A DNA stretch of 64,000 bases, from contig NC_091199.1 in assembly GCF_040958095.1 (NCBI RefSeq), positions 34,166,286-34,230,285 on the forward strand, given 5' to 3'. Shown here piece after piece: positions 38,613 to 48,073 of this stretch. Numbering within the stretch: position 1 is the stretch's first letter; the number at the start of each line of letters is the position of its first letter. Both the position numbers and the translations under genes were made by a program. This DNA is from Procambarus clarkii (taxonomy: Eukaryota; Arthropoda; Malacostraca; Decapoda; Cambaridae). Under the pieces are notes generated by a model. The model searched no databases. It was not told where the DNA came from and was given only the letters and a program-made list of their open reading frames with translations.

Positions 38613-39023
38613 TTATGAAAACACGTCTTTATATCTATCCATTTTCTTTATATAGGCAGGTCTTTTCGTTTTTCTTTTCGTTATTCTGCCACCTGCTAAC
38701 AATTTAGGACCTATACCTTTCAATGTTTCCATACCGCGTTTTCTAATTGAATCTTTCAAAGTACCTTGACCAGCATTTATATCCTGCAAAACATTCTGTC
38801 CCATTGTCAATGCAGCTGGCATAATAGTTTTTAATAGGAAAGGAGTTGCTCTACGAGCTAGACCAGTTAAGAAACTTAATATTCCACCTCCTCTTAAATG
38901 TCTTCTATCAAAAACAGTAATATCGCCCAGTGCTCCACCTCTCTTCCCTCGAGGAGCGATAAATCGCCCTACCTCGTCAACAGACAGCGGTACAAACCCG
39001 ACCCTCATGTTTAAACAGGCCAA
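38613..39023 (-). CDS. pVI/pX-like virion precursor with adenain sites
   Basis: A small basic protein of 136 residues (a start at Met6 is also possible). After a polar N-terminal region it has an amphipathic/hydrophobic stretch, GILSFLTGLARRATPFLL and onward to about residue 80, then a very basic tail with KRKTKRPAYIKK. Three sequences fit the adenain rule (M/I/L)xGG-x or (M/I/L)xGx-G: LRGG|G at 43-47, LKGI|G at 101-105 and LAGG|R at 109-113. Cleavage at the first would free an amphipathic N-terminus like that of adenovirus pVI, and the C-terminal pieces would resemble small core peptides such as pX. It lies between the minor and major capsid genes. Role inferred: capsid interior, endosome-membrane and DNA-contacting protein processed by the neighbouring protease. 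Confidence 0.7.
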   Translation of the reverse strand: MACLNMRVGFVPLSVDEVGRFIAPRGKRGGALGDITVFDRRHLRGGGILSFLTGLARRATPFLLKTIMPAALTMGQNVLQDINAGQGTLKDSIRKRGMETLKGIGPKLLAGGRITKRKTKRPAYIKKMDRYKDVFS

Positions 39024-39055
39024 GAGAGAATGATAAACTCCCTCTACTCATGCCA

Positions 39056-39961
39056 TTATATATCAACGGGTCTAATATGTAATACTGCAATCGTACATCC
39101 ATCCTTTTCAAAATATACAGGCTCCCCATCTTGATCTGTTAATCTAATACTGATGCCATCAATATTAGTCGTATTTAAAGGTTTATATAATTTCCTGTGT
39201 GTTACATTACTTTGAAACGAAACAACATCCAAGATATTTACAATCTGATTACCAAACATGGTGGGCTGCACCTTATCACAATATACACACAAGAAATCTA
39301 TACGGCCTCCTGGCCTAGGATGATAATAGCAAGTATCTTGTACAAATAACCTGCTATTAGGTGGCTTATTCATAATAAAAATATCATAGGCTTTACCTAC
39401 TTCAGCTCCAATAACTTTACATATATTTCGACCGAAAGATAAAGAAATTCGAACAACTAATTTTCCATCCTTTGTAATAAATAATTTTAACAACTTCTCA
39501 CTAAATGCTGCATTAAACTTAATTCGATTAATACTCGAATCATATTTCATATAAACGTCCCCGTGATCTGGGAAATTATAATTAAGTACGGGTCCTATAA
39601 AACTCAGTGAACCTTTTGAAAATATAGTAGAAATTTCTCTATTTAAAATAGTCGTTAGCTCTATGCAATTATCACTGGCTAAAATATCCGACTTTAAAGT
39701 GAAAGATGTATTCGCCGTACTCAAATCAGATAAACTTTTATTAGACACTAGAAGTTGAACTGAAATAAAACTTTCCGGGTCATTCCTCCTAACAGCGAAA
39801 TAAGATGGAGGCAGGAATATATTCTTCAGGCACACTTCATAAGCTTTATTCGGGTCTAAAGGCAGCTGATTATGTAATCTATTTTCAAAAGCATTGGGAG
39901 CATTGTTTTTAAATACATCAGTATCAGAGTTACTCGCTGCATATATAACGTAACTATCCAT
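39056..39961 (-). CDS. Penton-like minor capsid protein (candidate)
   Basis: A 301-residue beta-rich protein. Its N-terminus, with VIYAASNSDTDVFKNNAPNA, LDPNKAYEVCLKNIFLPPSY and a polar linker, follows a pattern I associate with the minor capsid (penton-like) proteins of Polintons: a short region with a conserved FxNN..F...L...I.L...EV.L..I..P framework. There is no signal peptide or membrane helix. Position between the small unknown genes and the pVI/pX-like gene fits a structural protein. The single jelly-roll expected for a penton cannot be confirmed by eye, so the call rests on pattern and context. Confidence 0.6.
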   Translation of the reverse strand: MDSYVIYAASNSDTDVFKNNAPNAFENRLHNQLPLDPNKAYEVCLKNIFLPPSYFAVRRNDPESFISVQLLVSNKSLSDLSTANTSFTLKSDILASDNCIELTTILNREISTIFSKGSLSFIGPVLNYNFPDHGDVYMKYDSSINRIKFNAAFSEKLLKLFITKDGKLVVRISLSFGRNICKVIGAEVGKAYDIFIMNKPPNSRLFVQDTCYYHPRPGGRIDFLCVYCDKVQPTMFGNQIVNILDVVSFQSNVTHRKLYKPLNTTNIDGISIRLTDQDGEPVYFEKDGCTIAVLHIRPVDI

Positions 39962-40005
39962 CCTGTAGACTAATAGTAAATGATAAAAATAAACAGAAAC
40001 TCACC

Positions 40006-40458
40006 TTAATATGATATCCAGGTAGACTCTCCTTCATCTACAGCCTTGATCTTCCTCTTCAAACTTGGAGGAGAAAACACTTGATTTTTCGCATCTACAT
40101 TTCTAAATAAATTCTTAGGTGTAGATGTCAAAGAGTAGAACAACTTTGCAATTGGCAGTTTATCTTCTGGGAATAACAATTTCGGAGTGCACATCCTGCC
40201 TATAACGTCATCAACAATATTGAGCCCAGTAACTGGCGATGTAATGTTCCCTTCCTCATCCCACTTTACAAGTCCAGTTGTATTAAAATAATTTAACAAG
40301 GAGACAGCAAAATCATAATCCTTAAGCTTTAATCTTAAGTCTATCAAGTGTTGTATAACAGGATTTGTTCTCACTGTCGTCGTAGGCTTCTCAACACTTA
40401 CTGCCGTAGGCTTCTGTTGATCAATAGCTTTTCGTGGTACAAGATAGAATTCTTTCAT
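40006..40458 (-). CDS. Polinton protein of unknown function (150 aa)
   Basis: I do not recognise a domain. The N-terminal third is polar with TAVSVEKPTTTVRTNP, the middle is helical (LIDLRLKLKDYDFAVSLLNY), and the C-terminus has basic PSLKRKIKAVDEG. Its ATG overlaps the stop of the upstream 113-residue gene by one base (TAATG), and the penton-like gene starts 44 bp downstream, so it is part of the same translationally compact cassette and probably co-expressed with the structural genes. Confidence 0.75.
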   Translation of the reverse strand: MKEFYLVPRKAIDQQKPTAVSVEKPTTTVRTNPVIQHLIDLRLKLKDYDFAVSLLNYFNTTGLVKWDEEGNITSPVTGLNIVDDVIGRMCTPKLLFPEDKLPIAKLFYSLTSTPKNLFRNVDAKNQVFSPPSLKRKIKAVDEGESTWISY

Positions 40459-40799
40459 TATTCCTTATTAAATAGCCTTGAAATGAAATTTATAGCTATG
40501 GGAAGTAAAATGCCCAATAAATTACCTCCTCTTTTACTTGTTAATATGTCTTTCTTGAGTGAAATAGCTTTCTTCTTACAGGCTAATGTATGGAGTAGAG
40601 CTCTATATTTAGAAAGTCTCTTTAAAATAGGCTTCCCAACTTCAATTTTATTTTTTAAGAAATTATTAAATATTTCTGATAAGCAAAGTATATGTTCCTT
40701 TTTAAGAGTCTTAATTAACTTTTTCCTAGAATTATAACCTAATCTAGCTAATAGTTCAATAAATCCACGATACTTTCTAACTAAGGGCTGCTTCTTCAT
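40458..40799 (-). CDS. Small basic Polinton protein of unknown function (113 aa)
   Basis: Lysine/arginine-rich throughout (KKQPLVRKYRGFIELLARLG, RKKLIKTLKKEH) with a C-terminal hydrophobic segment, GNLLGILLPIAINFISRLF. Similar small basic proteins with a GG and a hydrophobic end accompany Polintons in other invertebrates, from memory. The GG is preceded by KR, so it does not fit the adenain rule. It overlaps the integrase stop by 4 bp (ATGA) and the next gene by 1 bp. Possible roles are DNA condensation or membrane association. Neither is demonstrated. Confidence 0.75.
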   Translation of the reverse strand: MKKQPLVRKYRGFIELLARLGYNSRKKLIKTLKKEHILCLSEIFNNFLKNKIEVGKPILKRLSKYRALLHTLACKKKAISLKKDILTSKRGGNLLGILLPIAINFISRLFNKE

Positions 40800-41908
40800 A
40801 GTTTCTTCACGTCATCTGAATTCACCCACTGATCAAATGAACTGTCGTAACCGACGTATCTAACTTTATATAAAGTAGTATTACCAACTTTACGTTTACT
40901 TATAATTCTCTCAATTTCAAATGTATCTGACAAGTAGGTGGGAGTCAATTCCTCTCTATAAAATCCGCCTTCTATAAGTCTATTATTTAAGTCCTTTAGA
41001 TAATATAAAGGCACGGGTTGTTTAGTATCAATTTGAGCAATTGTAAATATTTCCTTAGTGTTCTGTTGATGAAAACCTCTTTTGAACTTTGAAATACGAT
41101 TAGATAAGGCAAGCCGTACTGTATCTCCTACAGACAGATGATTACTGATGCGTGGCTTAGTCTGCTGCTCTCCTTTATACATGAGCTTAAATTGCCTAGT
41201 CACATCTTGAGGCGAAGATAAAGCATGTACATCAATAGGTATTTTCCCCTTTAATCCTCTATGTGGCGTTCTATTATACGTTTTAACCATATCAGGTAAA
41301 ACATTTATATAGGTTAAGGTGTTATAAGCCGTTAAATATTTATATATCTTAGTTTTCAATGTTCTTATAAATCTCTCTGCAATGCTAGCTTTAGTTTCCT
41401 GAGAAAATACACTGTACAGATCAATGTTTTTACTGTCTAACAATCGTTTCATATATTTATTATAGAATTCACCGCCCTTATCAGTGTTAAGCTTCCTTAC
41501 ACCTTTTGATGAAGGTAAATCCAGAACAGCTTTCATGGCTTCACTTACACTCTGACCTGATTTAGTGGATAGTGGAACTACATGTGCAAACCTTGAAAAT
41601 ATATCAACACAAACTAATAAATATTTAATATCATTGTTGTGCTTAGCTAACAATGTCATATCAGCCAAGTCACTGGTAAAGAAAGCTTTAGGTCTAGGTG
41701 CTAAGATACGTCTTCGTTTAAATTTACGTTTTTTTAATAGATGTAAGGTATAAGCATTAGACGTTTTTAAATAGTCTTTCACATCTTTTATAGTTATTTC
41801 AGGGATTGTTTTCTTTGCAGCCTTATACAATTTTAAAACGCCACCAAACCCACCTATGGACTTGGGGTCATTGTATATCTTATTAAGAGCTTGTGTAATG
41901 TTCACCAT
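40796..41908 (-). CDS. INT: Retrovirus-type integrase with C-terminal chromodomain (Polinton INT)
   Basis: A 370-residue RVE integrase that would join element ends to target DNA and make the 6-bp duplication seen here. The RNase H-like core spans about 70-235, with the catalytic triad in FFTSDLADM (Asp80), KLNTDKGGEF (Asp143) and KASIAERFIRTLK (Glu178), D-to-E spacing 35. A downstream beta-rich region with VGDTVRLALS follows (about 265-325). Residues 329-370 form a chromodomain (FEIERIISKRKVGNTTLYKV, RYVGY, FDQWVN), which in related integrases reads histone marks and steers insertion to silent chromatin. That would suit the minisatellite target. It overlaps the ATPase gene by 7 bp and the 113-residue gene by 4 bp. 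Confidence 0.95.
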   Translation of the reverse strand: MVNITQALNKIYNDPKSIGGFGGVLKLYKAAKKTIPEITIKDVKDYLKTSNAYTLHLLKKRKFKRRRILAPRPKAFFTSDLADMTLLAKHNNDIKYLLVCVDIFSRFAHVVPLSTKSGQSVSEAMKAVLDLPSSKGVRKLNTDKGGEFYNKYMKRLLDSKNIDLYSVFSQETKASIAERFIRTLKTKIYKYLTAYNTLTYINVLPDMVKTYNRTPHRGLKGKIPIDVHALSSPQDVTRQFKLMYKGEQQTKPRISNHLSVGDTVRLALSNRISKFKRGFHQQNTKEIFTIAQIDTKQPVPLYYLKDLNNRLIEGGFYREELTPTYLSDTFEIERIISKRKVGNTTLYKVRYVGYDSSFDQWVNSDDVKKL

Positions 41909-42615
41909 TGATACACTATTTCATATGGGGGTTCATTTACAATATTTCCCCTAAATATTATGGATTCAGGTGTTTTAACGCCCAAGTCAACAAGTAAATA
42001 CCCATACTGTCGAGAAATCACTTTCTTATATATATCTAAAAATTTCTTGGCATCTTGTTTTCCGAATATTTGTCTGCCTAATGTTTCTATCTGGGACAAG
42101 TCTCTTGATTTAAGCAGAATAAAATGAGAAGCATTTAAACTTATAGATCTAGAAAATTTCCCACTGAAAAATATATTTTGGGTTATAAAAATAACAGAGA
42201 TGTTCTCATGCCGTCCCTTAGTAAATATATCACTTACTATTTTAGAGTTTGTAGATTCAACATACAAGTCATCATAAACAACTAATATATGAGATGTGTC
42301 CTCTGGATCACGATCATCTAAAGGGTTTACAATTTCAGAGTAAAAAGATATCTTATGTTTAATGAGTGGATTAGTTCTCAACTCTTTATACCCGCTTCCA
42401 CAGATAATTATTTTTGCAAAGTTCTGCTGATATTTCTCTATCATTTTAGCACATAAATAGCTCTTCCCACCATTTGAAAATCCAGCAATAATAATTCTTG
42501 ACGGTTCACTAAATATATTCAACTGGGATTCAGTAATAACTTTTTTCTGCCCTTCCATGTTGCTAGGATTCAATAGACTAACTACAAATATATAATGAAA
42601 GGAGTATTTAAACAA
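41902..42615 (-). CDS. ATP: FtsK/HerA-type genome-packaging ATPase (Polinton ATP)
   Basis: A P-loop ATPase of 237 residues from the first Met. The more likely start is Met20 (ATG at 42558, giving 218 residues), because the family begins just before the SRIIIAGFSNGGKS segment. Walker A is GFSNGGKS (45-52 in the long form), Walker B is ILVVYDDLY with Asp115-Asp116, and IFITQN (about 143-148) fits sensor 1. This is the A32-like family that pumps DNA into capsids in poxviruses, adintoviruses and Polintons. The gene is the first of the tightly overlapping block that runs through INT to PRO, and it follows a repeat-rich gap of about 600 bp that may hold the block's promoter. Confidence 0.93.
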   Translation of the reverse strand: MFKYSFHYIFVVSLLNPSNMEGQKKVITESQLNIFSEPSRIIIAGFSNGGKSYLCAKMIEKYQQNFAKIIICGSGYKELRTNPLIKHKISFYSEIVNPLDDRDPEDTSHILVVYDDLYVESTNSKIVSDIFTKGRHENISVIFITQNIFFSGKFSRSISLNASHFILLKSRDLSQIETLGRQIFGKQDAKKFLDIYKKVISRQYGYLLVDLGVKTPESIIFRGNIVNEPPYEIVYQW

Positions 42616-43220
42616 AATCTACATTCGAGTTTTATTTAAACATAACCAATAAAATCATAGTCATAACATATCCAATACAGTAATAAAAATCATAGAATAT
42701 ACATTATTATAGACATTTGAATCATAGTCATTTCATATCCAATACAGTAATAAAATCATAGAATATACAATATCACAGCCAATAAAATCATAGTCATTTC
42801 ATATCCAATACAGTAATAAAATCATAGAATATATATTATCATAGGCATTAAATCATAGTCATAACATATCCAATACAGTAATAAAATCATAGAATATATA
42901 TTATCATAGGCATTAAATCATAGTCATAACATATCCAATACAGTAACAAATCATAGAATATATATTATCATAGGCATTAAATCATAGTCATAACATATCC
43001 AATACAGTAACAAATCATAGAATATATATTATCATAGGCATTAAATCATAGTCATAACATATCCAATACAGTAACAAATCATATCCAATACAGTAACAAA
43101 ATAAATCATAGTCATATCATAGTCATTTCATATCAAATACAGTAACAAATCATAGCCAATACAATATCATAGACATTTGAATATAGTTATAGATAATACA
43201 TAGACAATACAGTAACAGAC
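42616..43220. repeat. AT-rich ~66-bp tandem repeat between PolB and ATPase
   Basis: Units contain AATCATAGTCATAACATATC, CAATACAGTAATAAAATCAT and AGAATATATATTATCATAGG, five fairly regular copies from about 42780 to 43080 and diverged ones on both sides. This is the only long non-coding stretch inside the element. It could hold the promoter of the capsid block or the polymerase gene's polyadenylation region. Neither is shown by the sequence. Confidence 0.88.
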
Positions 43221-46200
43221 TTAGTTGTTGTTGTTAGGGAATAATTGCTGAGCGACTCTATCCCGCTTTTCCCAAAGATTAAAAATGGGGAACAATTGAC
43301 GTCTTGGTTGGGGATTATCTACAATTACTGGATCCCCTACCTGCACCTCTTCCTCTACCTGTACCTCTTCCTGTACCTCTTCCTCTACCTGTACCTGTAC
43401 CTCACGCTCTGGAATGTCTGGGTGACCGTAAGCTAATGACTCTGTGGGACTAATGAGGTACCTCTTGTCATCAAAAGCTGACAGACCGCGCTTAGTTGTT
43501 TTACACGTGCATATCTGTCCATTAACATTACGAATGGATCGGGATACAAAATTAAAAGTTGTATTTGTCTCTAATGTGTTCTGAAAAGATGCATGCGTTA
43601 TTTTCTTTTGTTGGTGATAAGGAATCCCTTTACATTTACATAAATGTTCATTATCAAGGGTTAGGAGAGAGTAAGTTTTAGGCTTGAGTGCAATTAATTC
43701 AGTTATGATTTTCTGCTTTACTTCTGACTTGAGGAGTCCTAGTTCACCTTTGCGAGTAGCAGAATACATGGGATGATCTTTGTCGAAATTACTGAAATCC
43801 ATATAATCTACTAGAGGAGCTTTTGTCATTTCTTGGAAAGCATCTTTACAGGTCAGAGTAAATATGAATGAGTCTGTATCCGTATAAATTAGTCTAGCTC
43901 TCTCCCCATAATGGGCTTTAACTACATTATACCAGAACTCGTATAAACGCCTCTTGGCTATCTGTAAGATCTGATATCCCATGTAAGAAGGAGTGGTAAC
44001 TTTAAGGATGTCTTTCATTACTGTACAGAGAACCCTATCTTGACCTAAAGAGACAGCTCGTTTATACAAAGGGTTTCTTGCATGAGTTAAGAATGAATGT
44101 TTTGTCGTTACTAGATGGTGAGTATTAGCATACCTAGATATATTTGTCATTGATTTCCCGTACAGACTGTTACTTATGAGTTTAAAGGCTTTTCCTTTAA
44201 CTTTACAGGTGGTATTGGCTCGTTCTCGAATGTTGGTTGAAATAAAATCTTTTAAATAGGGAGCCTGATTAAATTCATAGATTGTTTTTACTCGTTCAAC
44301 TTCTAGTCCAAGTTTTAATAGCAATTGCAGGAAATCAAGGCTTACTAAGTAGTCGTTTTGGGGCAAGTGGGATGCAATTAACTTTGTATTTTTAGGTGGG
44401 AGCTTACGTTTTTCATCATTAAGGGTTTTCTTACTGTACTCTGACAAAAACTCCTCCGTTATATTAGTATGAGACAGTACAAGGGGCAGATCATCAGTAT
44501 ACCTGGCTACCTCGGGAGATACATGTTTTGTATCGCATAAAATCCAATAGCCTTTGTCTTGATTACAGGGGATATGTTGTAACCCTTGCCCTAATAAGGT
44601 ATCCCGCTCAAGGTCAGTTAATTGTCTAATCCCTCCCTGGGGAAGTACCTCAGCCATGCACGCTGCATATAAGCTGTTAAAGTCGAGGTACAAAATGTGA
44701 GTATCGTCATCAGAGCTAGGGTTAGATGTAGTGTGCTCGTTAACAGCCTGTGTAAATTGTCTAATGGAAGATGTGAACCCTCCTCTAAGATTCCTTCTCA
44801 ACAAATCATATATATTCTGATCATACACATAGTCAAGTACAACTTTTGATTTAAATAAGAACGCGTCCCAAGCGTAACTAGGAAGTGATACATAGAAAAC
44901 AATATCTAGTTCATAAATTTCTTTCAGTGATGTTCGCCAAAGCGTAAATATATCAACTAGCATTCCCACGTCAACTTTTAAATATAACATGAGGTAATCC
45001 TTGATGTTTGTACAGTTCCCTAAATTAAATACTTTAAGAGCATTGTTATAATCTTCTTCAGACAGTGGAGAGTCATGTAAAACATTGTAAAACTTATCTC
45101 GCGAAGGGAGCTGAGGTTCATCTAACACGTCCATGGAAGAAATATAATCATAACATAGGCTTTGTTTACCTTTAATTAACAGAGCTTTAGCTTCATCGGA
45201 TACGCCATTTAGTATGTGTTCAGTGTACTTGGTGGGTTTCTTACCGGCAACGTGCTCGCTTGCTAAGGTTCCTAATGACCCATTAAGGAGAGCTAGGCTA
45301 TCTAGGAATTTAAGTCTACCTATGATGACTTGCATAAATTTTAATCCTTCCTTGGTTAGAATTTCTACATTGCGGTGAGGATTTTTGGACAGTTCTTTAA
45401 GTATAATTCCAAGATCATAGGCAGCATTATGGGAAAATGTGGTCAAGTATCTACGAGCATTTTTACATTGTAAATTGCAACGAGCACAATAAGCACCTAA
45501 GTAATTATTTTCCTGAATAGCATGATTATGATGTCTATGTTTATCTTTCTTATTCTTGAAAGTTTGATGACACAATTGACACGTATTTTGGCTTTGAAAC
45601 ATTCTTTCCTGTTCTCTAGACAAGTTCTTAGGGAAGTTGGGGAGCTGAGCATGAATAGCTTTCCATGAGGCTTCTAGCTTTGTAATAAAATGATTGACAG
45701 CGTCTGGGCCTACGTATGAATACGTATCTACGACATTGAATTCCCTGTCTAAAATCATGTAAGCATAAGCAATTGCTTTATGCTTACATTCCACCATGCC
45801 TCTAGGATTTTGACGGTCTAATAGACATTCAAAATCGTAATAGGCGGTGTGAGTTGGGCTATAGGTCCTACCGTAATTTTTAAAACTGATTTTATCATTA
45901 GTGTTATAGAATGAAAATACTTGGGATACAGTGCATGACTCTTCGTGAGCCTGAATTTCATCTAAGGGAGCATGCAAAAGACAAATTTTGCAGAATTTAT
46001 GAGTGTTAGGAATCCTTTCAGAATGGTGGTTAATACTCTTTACAAATTTATCAAAGTCCTTGATCAGACAGAGATGCTTGCCTTCTAATAACAACAAAGG
46101 AACTTTATCGGCATACTTTTCCTGGCTTTTCCTAGCTAAACTAAGATAGTATCTGTTACTTTCATGAGTTATTGTATAAATATAAATAGTAATTTTGTTA

Positions 46201-47104
46201 AGCTTCTCTATTTTCTTAAGGTTATCAAATGATACGGGGAATCTGATTTCATCTGCCCATACTACGAATCTTCTACACCATCGAAGGTTTTTGTAACACT
46301 TTCTAACGTTTTTTATAGTCCTGCCCAATGCTAAGTTTTTATACGCGGCAATGCACTGTAACAAACACTCATCTCCTTCACTTTCAGGATTAAATACTGA
46401 TTCTTTACCCCTTAATTTTGCAGGATATGGTACGTAAGATCCAAGGTGCATAGGGTGGCGAATATACGAAAAATTAATGGCAAAGCCTGACATGGAATGA
46501 ATTCCTAAACTTGAGGATTGGACATTTTTTAGGCATTCGTCAATTTTAGCAGACATTTCGTCAACCCATGAATTTACGAGAACTTCAACCTCTTCCTGTG
46601 TAACAATCTGAGTTTCGCCTCTAATTGAAAATACTTCGTCTAATATTTCATATTGATCGTCGGCATGATTAAGTTTTTGCAAAATTAGGCTTACATCAGG
46701 GTAAATGTGAAATGAGGGAGGGAATTCTTCCTGTATTTGTCTGAACTGATTGTCTATATATTCTATAAAAAATTCCCTATACCTATTTATATATACGCTG
46801 GGGTCAGCGTCTAAATGTCTGGGAATGGAGAACGAATGTCTCGAGAAAGAACCTTCGAAATGGTTAATGACTTCTAACACTTGCGGAACAACGTTATCTA
46901 AGTTAAGTACCTCTGGGGAATCTGGAGCGTTGACTTCTTCATCTGATATGTCGTGAACAGGGGGTTGATTGTCTTCTTCTTCTTCATCTGAAGATGCATG
47001 CTGGTTGCCGTCTGGTGCATCTTCTTCTAGCTCCTGGGACAGCTGGGGTTGACTGCGTACAGGTGTGCTCCACTCAGAGGGTTGGGTTGAATCCAGGGGC
47101 GATT
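43221..47104 (-). CDS. PolB: Protein-primed DNA polymerase B, main exon (Polinton pPolB)
   Basis: Replicative family B polymerase. The open frame runs from an acceptor, TTATATTACAG (AG at 47106-47105), to the stop at 43221, 1294 codons, with no in-frame ATG suited as a start before the conserved region, so an upstream start by splicing is needed. Numbering from Val at 46880: an acidic linker precedes it (residues before 1); a CxxC..H..C finger is at 297-316; ExoI YYDFECLL (Asp349, Glu351); CxxC and HxxH cluster 434-470; ExoII NAAYD (Asn485, Asp489); ExoIII YLKVD (633-637); motif A DFNSLY (Asp733); motif B KLISNSLYG (Lys900-Gly908); motif C YTDTDS (Asp1001, Asp1003). All catalytic residues are present. 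The C-terminus has an acidic VQVEEEVQ repeat. It should copy the element using a protein primer. Confidence 0.95.
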
Positions 47105-47281
47105 CTGTAATATAATATTAGCAATGAATAAACATTAAGAGGAAAACAAATTTGAAGCATTAAGAGGATTTGAAAACCGTAATGGAAAATATCGTGTAAA
47201 TAAGAGGAATTATTAAAAGGGAAAGCAAAAAGTCTAAATAAGAGGAAAACTGAATTACAGATAAATAATAATAATACTTAC

Positions 47282-47880
47282 GAGCTGGGATGTTGATTCC
47301 ACCAAGTATGAGATTCTCTTGATCACGAATAGGAACTCCTGTAATGGAAATATTTTTGTATGAGTACTTATTACTTGTTTATACACTTGTTAAAATATAC
47401 AATTATTAACTTTTTAAATTACGAAAATTATTGTGAAAACGTACGGTTATTTATGATGCGACGGCGTTTGGGTGGAGGTTCAATGACGTTTCTGGCTTCG
47501 GTGGGAGGTTCCCGGTTAACGGAGAAACGACAGTATGGGCAGGAAGTAGAACCATGAACTGAAATGAAAATAATATATATAAATTGACTGTCTGTATGCA
47601 TGTATGTGTGTTTCGGATATATATTTTCTTTGAAAGTTTATTGAATGTGCGAGAAAAAGCGGTACTTACGATTTGCACAATAGAGTTGCCCACAGCTGGT
47701 ACAGGTTACGTCAAAATGTCCAGGCGGTGTAGGCCCGTTGCATCCTATACAGTATAGTCTGCATTCTTGAAGAGCGTTGATGGACATTTCACCTAGACAT
47801 GTTAAACATCGTGTTTGACACACATGAACGATTTCGTTGTTGATAGGAGACAGGCACAGAGGACACACTGACACTGACAT
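47282..47880 (-). CDS. PolB: N-terminal zinc-finger exons of the pPolB gene
   Basis: Three short exons precede the main polymerase exon: 47880-47670 (ATG at 47880; donor C|GTAAGT), 47558-47445 (acceptor TTTCAG, donor GTACGT) and 47338-47282 (acceptor ATTACAG, donor C|GTAAGT). All three introns (111, 106 and 177 bp) are phase 1, and the frame stays open into 47104, giving a predicted protein of about 1421 residues. Exon 1 is cysteine-rich with CPLC, CQTRCLTC, CRLYCIGC and CTSCGQLYC, exon 2 adds CPYC and the nuclear-signal-like PPPKRRR, and exon 3 is a short linker. This looks like a zinc-binding module, perhaps RING-like or treble clef. It may bind DNA or the terminal protein. That role is inference. 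Confidence 0.75.
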
Positions 47881-48073
47881 GATGATATGACTAGACTGGG
47901 GGAACCTTGTGAACAGGATGAAGATTGAATGCAGACTGAAAGTGTAGGCCTCTGAGACTTTGGCGATCTGAGGGGCCCCTGAATGAGCGTAATAACGATA
48001 GTGCGCCCCTGAGTGAGCGTTTGGCTGTTTTATTAATAGCGAGAATGATTGGCGAATACTGGGAATAAACTCT
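47881..48073 (-). promoter_or_regulatory. Putative pPolB promoter region with two 15-bp repeats
   Basis: Between the first ATG and the TIR. GCCCCTGAATGAGCG (47975-47989) and GCCCCTGAGTGAGCG (48005-48019) are direct repeats 30 bp apart. An arthropod initiator-like TCAGT occurs on the minus strand near 47937. No TATA box is seen. Promoter use is inferred from position. Confidence 0.4.

Noticed and set aside
43245-46956. Small plus-strand open frames within the polymerase gene
   Set aside because: They are antisense shadows of the pPolB coding frame.
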